The translations under genes and the position numbers were made by a program. This document shows, in pieces, positions 59,820 through 64,000 of a stretch of 64,000 bases of DNA; the stretch's first letter is position 1, and every line of letters starts with the position of its first letter. The stretch is from Brevundimonas poindexterae (GTDB taxonomy: Bacteria > Pseudomonadota > Alphaproteobacteria > Caulobacterales > Caulobacteraceae): contig NZ_JAIVLL010000002.1 of NCBI RefSeq assembly GCF_020524625.1, positions 62,001 to 126,000 on the forward strand, in the 5' to 3' direction. The notes beneath the pieces were generated by a model that saw nothing but the letters and a program-made list of their open reading frames with translations, did no database searches and was not told where the DNA came from.

Positions 59820-61079
59820 ATGTTCGAGTTCGGGCGGGATCTCAGGCGGTTGTTCGACGGTCATCAGGCCGATCAGGATCTCGGCTGGCTGGAACTGATC
59901 GACGTCGAGGTGCTCCGCGGCGAGGCGCGGCGCCAGACCATCGACGCCGGCCGCACCACCTGTTCGCGTCCCCACCAGGCCTGGCTGCTGGCCGCCGCCC
60001 TCTGGCGCGAGCACGCGCGGCGGTCGGGCGCCCCCGACAGCCTGCAGCAGGCGCGGCTGACGGCGCTGGATGCGCGTAAGGCGGCCCGCAACAATGGCGA
60101 GCGCGCCGAGGCCGTGATGGCGTTGGCCGAGACCATGGTGCTGAGCTTCGATCTCTATGGCGGGCCTGAGTCCCTGACGCGGGCCCGTTCGCTGATCCAG
60201 GACCTGAAGGGCCAGACGGCGCAGGGCGCCTCCTCGGCCCGGCTGGCCGGCATCCATGCCCAGGTCATGGCGCGACTGGCCCGAACCGATCAGGGCGACG
60301 GCCTGCAGGCCATGGCCTTCCTCGATCAGGCGGTCCACGAACTGTCACGCCGATCCGGTCCGCTGCTCGACGCCGTCAAGCTGGACCGGGCCTCCCTCAC
60401 CCTCATGACCGGCATCGAGCAGCGCGACGCGCGTCTGCTGGATCAGGCCGGCCGCGAACTCCGCGATCTTGTCGAGGCCTGTCCGTCCGAGCGGCGCCCC
60501 CTGACGCGGGCCCGGGCCCTGGCGATGTGCGGGGCCGGCCTGTCGGCCCTCGCCACCCTTGCAGACAGTGCCGAGGCGCTGGAGCAGGGTCGCGCCCTGT
60601 TCGATGCCGCCTGTGACCAGTTCACCGCCGACCACAGCCCGATGGACTGGGCCACCGTCACCCTCGCGCGCTCGATGTCGGTCCCCGGCGCCGCCTGTCT
60701 GACGCCCGAGGCCAATCAGGGGCTGGTGCTGGACCAGCTGGTCGCCACCCGCACCCAGCTGGGTCTGGCGTTGGCGGACGAGCGGCTGGACGGCGAAGTG
60801 CGTGAGGCCGAGGCGAACGGCGACCTGCTGGCGCTCGACCGGCTGGCGGCGCGGCTGCGCTCGCGACTGGCCATGGACCGCCCGCGTCCGACGGCCTGGG
60901 CCGTGGACCAGATCGGCCTTGCGCGGATCGCCCTGGCGCGGGCCCGCCTGCTGGACCGGTCACCCGGTCCGGTACGTCTGGTGCTGGTTGAGGCTTCCGC
61001 CGCCGCTCGCGACGAAGGCGCCCTGCTGATCGCGGATCGGGCCGAGCACCTGCTGGGTCACGTGCCCGACGCGGTCTAG
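59820..61079 (+). CDS. Unidentified helical repeat protein
   Basis: 419 residues, all helical with TPR-like pairs (SRPHQAWLLAAALWREHARRSGAPDSLQQARLTALDARKAARNNGERAEAVMALAETMV) and no signal peptide or TM. No named family recognised, although similar hypothetical proteins seem typical of Caulobacterales. A TTGACA element lies at 59762, possibly its promoter. It overlaps the convergent cysQ 3' end by four bases. Confidence 0.7.
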   Translation: MFEFGRDLRRLFDGHQADQDLGWLELIDVEVLRGEARRQTIDAGRTTCSRPHQAWLLAAALWREHARRSGAPDSLQQARLTALDARKAARNNGERAEAVMALAETMVLSFDLYGGPESLTRARSLIQDLKGQTAQGASSARLAGIHAQVMARLARTDQGDGLQAMAFLDQAVHELSRRSGPLLDAVKLDRASLTLMTGIEQRDARLLDQAGRELRDLVEACPSERRPLTRARALAMCGAGLSALATLADSAEALEQGRALFDAACDQFTADHSPMDWATVTLARSMSVPGAACLTPEANQGLVLDQLVATRTQLGLALADERLDGEVREAEANGDLLALDRLAARLRSRLAMDRPRPTAWAVDQIGLARIALARARLLDRSPGPVRLVLVEASAAARDEGALLIADRAEHLLGHVPDAV

Positions 61080-61855
61080 CCGCCCATGGCCACGAACGGC
61101 CCGTTCATGAAGCCCGGCTTGCCATAGGCGAGGGTCTGGCTATCCGGCCCCAGCACCCTACCGCCTGCGGCCTCCAGAACCGCCTGACCGGCGGCCGTGT
61201 CCCATTCCGACGTCGGGCCCGTGCGCGGATAGACGTCGAAACGGCCCTCGGCGATCAGACAGAATTTCAGCGAGGAATCCATGCCGGTCCAGGCCGCGCA
61301 TCCGTGCCGGGCCGACAGGGCCTCGGCCTCCTCGTCCTTGAGGCTGTGGCTCAAAAGCGCCTGGGCTGCGTCGGGCCGGTTGCGCACCTGAATGGTCTGC
61401 CACGCCTCGCCGAAGCGGCGACGGCGGGCTCCCGAGGCATCGCCGACCCAGGTCAGGCCCGTGGCAGGGGCGGACACGACACCCGCCACCACCCGACCGG
61501 CCTCGACCAGGGCGATGTTGACGCTGAAGCTCTCGCCGCCCCGGACGAACCCCTTGGTCCCGTCGAGGGGATCGATCAGCCAGAAGCAGTCTGCCGCCGC
61601 CTCGGGCCGACCCCCGGCCTCGCAGGCCTCCTCGGCCACCGCCGGCACGCCGGGGTACAGGTCGGCTAGCCGGGCCAGGATCAGGGCCTCGGCCTCACGG
61701 TCGGCCAGGGTGACGGGGCTGTCGTCCGCCTTGGTCATCACCTCGGCATCGGCGCGCCAGTAGGGCAGGATCACAGCCGAGGCCGCCTCGGCCAGGTCAG
61801 AGAGGGTGGCGATCAGGCGCCCGCTGTCGAAATCAGCCTTGAGGGAATCGTGCAT
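61076..61855 (-). CDS. cysQ: 3'(2'),5'-bisphosphate nucleotidase CysQ
   Basis: 259 residues of the inositol monophosphatase fold. Metal-site motifs VTLADREAEALI, AVAEEACEAGG, DCFWLIDPLDGTKGFVRGGESFSVNIAL and SEWDTAAGQAVLEAAGG are present; the 'LKFCLIAEGRFDVYPRTGPTSEWD' form is typical of CysQ rather than SuhB or HisN. It breaks down PAP from sulfate assimilation. Convergent with the helical repeat gene. Confidence 0.9.
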   Translation of the reverse strand: MHDSLKADFDSGRLIATLSDLAEAASAVILPYWRADAEVMTKADDSPVTLADREAEALILARLADLYPGVPAVAEEACEAGGRPEAAADCFWLIDPLDGTKGFVRGGESFSVNIALVEAGRVVAGVVSAPATGLTWVGDASGARRRRFGEAWQTIQVRNRPDAAQALLSHSLKDEEAEALSARHGCAAWTGMDSSLKFCLIAEGRFDVYPRTGPTSEWDTAAGQAVLEAAGGRVLGPDSQTLAYGKPGFMNGPFVAMGG

Positions 61856-61944
61856 GGGGCGGGTGATAGACGATCCGGGCGGTTTCCCGAACCGGCAAAT
61901 CAGGTCAGCCTGTCGCGCGACCTGATCCGGAGTTTGCGCAGCCC

Positions 61945-62640
61945 ATGACGACCCCCGCCTTCGCCACCCCGTCCGCGGATCCCTCCGGGGCGGTCACCGA
62001 CCGGGACGAGACCGAACTGGCCACCCAGATCGTCGCCAAGCTGTGCCACGACTTCATCAGCCCGGCGGGGGCCATGAGCTCGGCGCTGGACCTGATGACC
62101 GATCCCGACTCGGCCGACATGCACGCCGATGCGCTGGACCTGATGCAACAGAGCGCGGCCAAGCTGGTGGCGCTGGTCCGCTACGCCCGCGTGGCCTATG
62201 GCGCGGCCACGTCGAACCAGAATTTCTCCGCCGCTGAACTGCAGTCCACGGTCACGGACCTGCTGTCCGGCGGTCGGGCGACCATCGACTGGCAGGTGCC
62301 AGACGGTGACTATGCCAAGCCGCACGCCCGCATCCTCGTCAATCTGGCCTATGTTGCGGTCGGCGCCCTGCCGACGGGCGGCACGGCCACGATCTCCGCC
62401 CGGCAGGAGGGGGGAGCCCTGATCCTGTCCACGGTCTCGGAAGGGTCGCGCGCCCGCCTGAAACCCGAAGCCATCGAAGGCCTGTCCGGGGCCGAACTGA
62501 GCGACGGCCTGCCCGGTCAGTGGATTCAGCCGCACTGGCTGTGGCGTTCGGTTCGGGGCCAGGGCGGTACCCTGAAGGTCACGACCGACGAGGGACGCGT
62601 CGAGCTGGTGGTCACCCTGCCGCTGGCAACATCTGGTTAA
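61945..62640 (+). CDS. chpT: Histidine phosphotransferase ChpT
   Basis: 231 residues. The phospho-His is in VAKLCHDFISPAGAMSSALDLM (H35), the dimer helix; the C-terminal half resembles an HATPase domain without nucleotide motifs (PHARILVNLAYVAVGALPTGGTATISARQEGG), as in Caulobacter ChpT. It moves phosphate from CckA to CtrA and CpdR. The TAA stop lies inside a palindrome at 62637-62650. A response regulator and cheR follow, as in Caulobacter. Confidence 0.94.
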   Translation: MTTPAFATPSADPSGAVTDRDETELATQIVAKLCHDFISPAGAMSSALDLMTDPDSADMHADALDLMQQSAAKLVALVRYARVAYGAATSNQNFSAAELQSTVTDLLSGGRATIDWQVPDGDYAKPHARILVNLAYVAVGALPTGGTATISARQEGGALILSTVSEGSRARLKPEAIEGLSGAELSDGLPGQWIQPHWLWRSVRGQGGTLKVTTDEGRVELVVTLPLATSG

Positions 62641-62650
62641 GAGGTCTTAA
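62637..62650. promoter_or_regulatory. TTAA-ended palindrome at the chpT stop
   Basis: TTAAGA, GG, TCTTAA: perfect 6-base arms at the chpT stop codon. The TTAA ends are six bases apart, like those upstream of ctrA. A CtrA half-site pair or a small hairpin is possible. It lies 82 bases upstream of the response regulator. Confidence 0.4.
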
Positions 62651-62731
62651 GCCCCCTCGCCAACGCCTCGTTAACCGCCGATTTGCGATCATAAGGCCCC
62701 CATCCGCCCCGAATCCGAACGGAATCCGATC

Positions 62732-63103
62732 TTGAGCTCCAGACTGTGTCTGATCGTCGATGACAGCCGCATCATCCGCAAGGTGTCGCGTCGCATCGTC
62801 GAGGCTCTGGGCTTCGACGTCGACGAGGCGGCCGACGGGGCCGAGGCCCTGACCTTTTGCACGGGCGCCATGCCCGACGTCATCCTGCTGGACTGGAACA
62901 TGCCGGTCATGGACGGGCTGACCTTCCTGCGGCGCCTGCGCGCCATGCCGGACGGCGGCAGTCCCAAGGTGCTGTTCTGCACCATCGAGACGGCTGTGGA
63001 CAGGATCACCGAGGCGCTGGCCGCGGGCGCGGATGACTATGTGATGAAGCCGTTCGACGGCGAGATCCTGCACGCCAAGTTTGCCGAGGTGGGGGCTGTC
63101 TGA
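62732..63103 (+). CDS. Single-domain response regulator (CheY-like)
   Basis: 123 residues, receiver only, starting at a TTG with GGAATC upstream. All key residues are present: acidic pair in LIVDDSRI, phospho-Asp in ILLDWNMPVMDG, Thr in VLFCTIETAVDR and Lys in YVMKPFDGE. The Arg/Trp pattern (RIIRKVSRRIVEALGF) is similar to Caulobacter's CheY-like proteins next to chpT. Probably acts with the following cheR; the kinase is unknown. Confidence 0.92.
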   Translation: MSSRLCLIVDDSRIIRKVSRRIVEALGFDVDEAADGAEALTFCTGAMPDVILLDWNMPVMDGLTFLRRLRAMPDGGSPKVLFCTIETAVDRITEALAAGADDYVMKPFDGEILHAKFAEVGAV

Positions 63104-63136
63104 CATGCGCCACCTCCCCCGTCCCCCGGCTCCGAC

Positions 63137-63961
63137 ATGAGCCCCGAGGACTTCGACAGACTCCAGACCCTGGTCGCCACGCGCACCGGCAACCGGCTTC
63201 GGCGGGACCGGATGAATCTGGCCGAGCACCGGCTGGGCCCTGTGGCGCGCCGGGCCGGGTTCGACAGCGTCGACACCATGCTGGCCACCCTGTGGAGCAA
63301 GCCGGTCGCGGGCCTGGCGTGGGATGTGATCGAAAGCCAGCTGAACGGCGAGACCTGGTTCCGGCGCGACCGCGAAGCCTTCCTGACCATGAGCCAGGAA
63401 CTGTTGCCCGCCCTCTCGCAGGCCCGCCGTGGCCAGACGCTTCGCATCTGGTCGGCGGGCTGTTCGACCGGACAGGAAGCCTGGTCGCTGGCCATGTGCG
63501 CGCTCGACCTGAACCTCGACGTCGAGGTGGTCGGCAGCGACCTGAACCGCATCGCCCTGCAGAAGGCCCACAAGGGCGCCTACACCGGCTTCGAGATCCA
63601 GCGCGGGCTGGCCGCCGGCACCATGGTGCGCTGGTTCCGGCCGGAGGGCGAGTTGTGGACCGCCGACGACACCCTGAAGCAGGTCGTCCGCTTCGAGCGG
63701 CTCAATCTGCTCGATACGCCCTCGGCCGACGATGAAGCGCCCCGCTTCGACGTCATCTTCTGTCGTCATGTATTGATCGGCATGGAGCCGGCGGCCCGGG
63801 CCCTGGTGCTGCAGGGACTGGAGCGGCGGCTGGTCGACGACGGCTGCCTTTTCCTGGCGCCCAGCGAAAATCTGAACGGCGAGAGCCTGGCGTTCCGGCC
63901 GGTCAGCGGCCGCCGGGGCCTTCATGTGAAATCCCCGACCTTCCTGCAGGACGCGGCCTGA
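63137..63961 (+). CDS. cheR: Chemoreceptor-type protein-glutamate methyltransferase CheR
   Basis: 274 residues. N-terminal helical CheR domain (DFDRLQTLVATRTGNRL) and SAM-binding domain with LRIWSAGCSTGQEAWSLAM, VVGSDLNRIALQKAHKGAY and FDVIFCRHVLIGM. It would methylate glutamate residues of receptors. It ends 39 bases from the window edge. It lies after a CheY-like protein, without other chemotaxis genes, so it may serve another receptor set. Confidence 0.93.
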   Translation: MSPEDFDRLQTLVATRTGNRLRRDRMNLAEHRLGPVARRAGFDSVDTMLATLWSKPVAGLAWDVIESQLNGETWFRRDREAFLTMSQELLPALSQARRGQTLRIWSAGCSTGQEAWSLAMCALDLNLDVEVVGSDLNRIALQKAHKGAYTGFEIQRGLAAGTMVRWFRPEGELWTADDTLKQVVRFERLNLLDTPSADDEAPRFDVIFCRHVLIGMEPAARALVLQGLERRLVDDGCLFLAPSENLNGESLAFRPVSGRRGLHVKSPTFLQDAA

Positions 63962-64000
63962 TCCGGCTTACACCCGCCCGGAGGCTGCGTTAGGGTCGAC

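Overview
The window looks like chromosome of a high-GC alphaproteobacterium of the order Caulobacterales, most likely Brevundimonas or a close relative. This rests on recognisable ctrA, chpT, mucR, a DivJ/PleC-type kinase, rluD next to rpoH, DUF2336 proteins, and a Caulobacterales-type gene transfer agent (GTA) cluster. No database search was possible, so the genus is an inference.

Layout. (1) 1-9591: housekeeping genes (fba, a DUF2799 lipoprotein, rluD, a murein-peptidase-like lipoprotein, a GNAT protein, rpoH, a receiver protein without its phospho-acceptor Asp, purA, serC, a dnaJ-like gene). (2) 9628-27207: a GTA structural cluster on the minus strand, reading gp1, terminase, head-spike base and fibre, portal, gp3.5, protease, then a 3.2 kb block of five unrelated genes on both strands, then capsid, gp6-gp10, gp10.1, gp11-gp15. 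There is no integrase, repressor, replication or lysis module, which argues against an ordinary prophage. (3) 27317-32614: hybrid histidine kinase, YcgN-like cysteine-cluster protein, a small DUF559 nuclease gene bracketed by inverted copies of a palindromic repeat, and a Uup-type ABC-F ATPase. (4) 32615-39705: an unusual 596 bp non-coding stretch, exported proteins, an orphan substrate-binding lipoprotein, and two DUF2336 proteins on either side of mucR. (5) 39721-47128: NADAR protein, cysK, flagellar fliI-fliJ behind a CtrA-like box, a GH10 xylanase coupled to fliJ, a GH3 glucosidase with a LacI-type operator, and a DUF2141 protein. (6) 47205-56940: ctrA with a 477 bp upstream region rich in GANTC and TTAA elements, a DnaA-domain-IV-like protein, a DUF6456-like protein, sufE, a DivJ-like kinase, a zinc-peptidase/TPR protein and prfC. 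(7) 56937-64000: unrecognised exported and membrane proteins, a YbjN-like protein, cysQ, then chpT, a single-domain response regulator and cheR.

How the parts connect. ChpT passes phosphate from CckA to CtrA, and DivJ-type kinases act upstream of that relay. CtrA normally drives early flagellar genes such as fliI, and CtrA with ChpT is known to affect GTA release in Rhodobacter, so a GTA and several of its plausible controllers lie within 64 kb. The most unusual features are the head-spike genes inside the structural cluster, the split of the GTA by foreign genes, and palindromic repeats inserted into GTA coding sequence, including the capsid pro-region.
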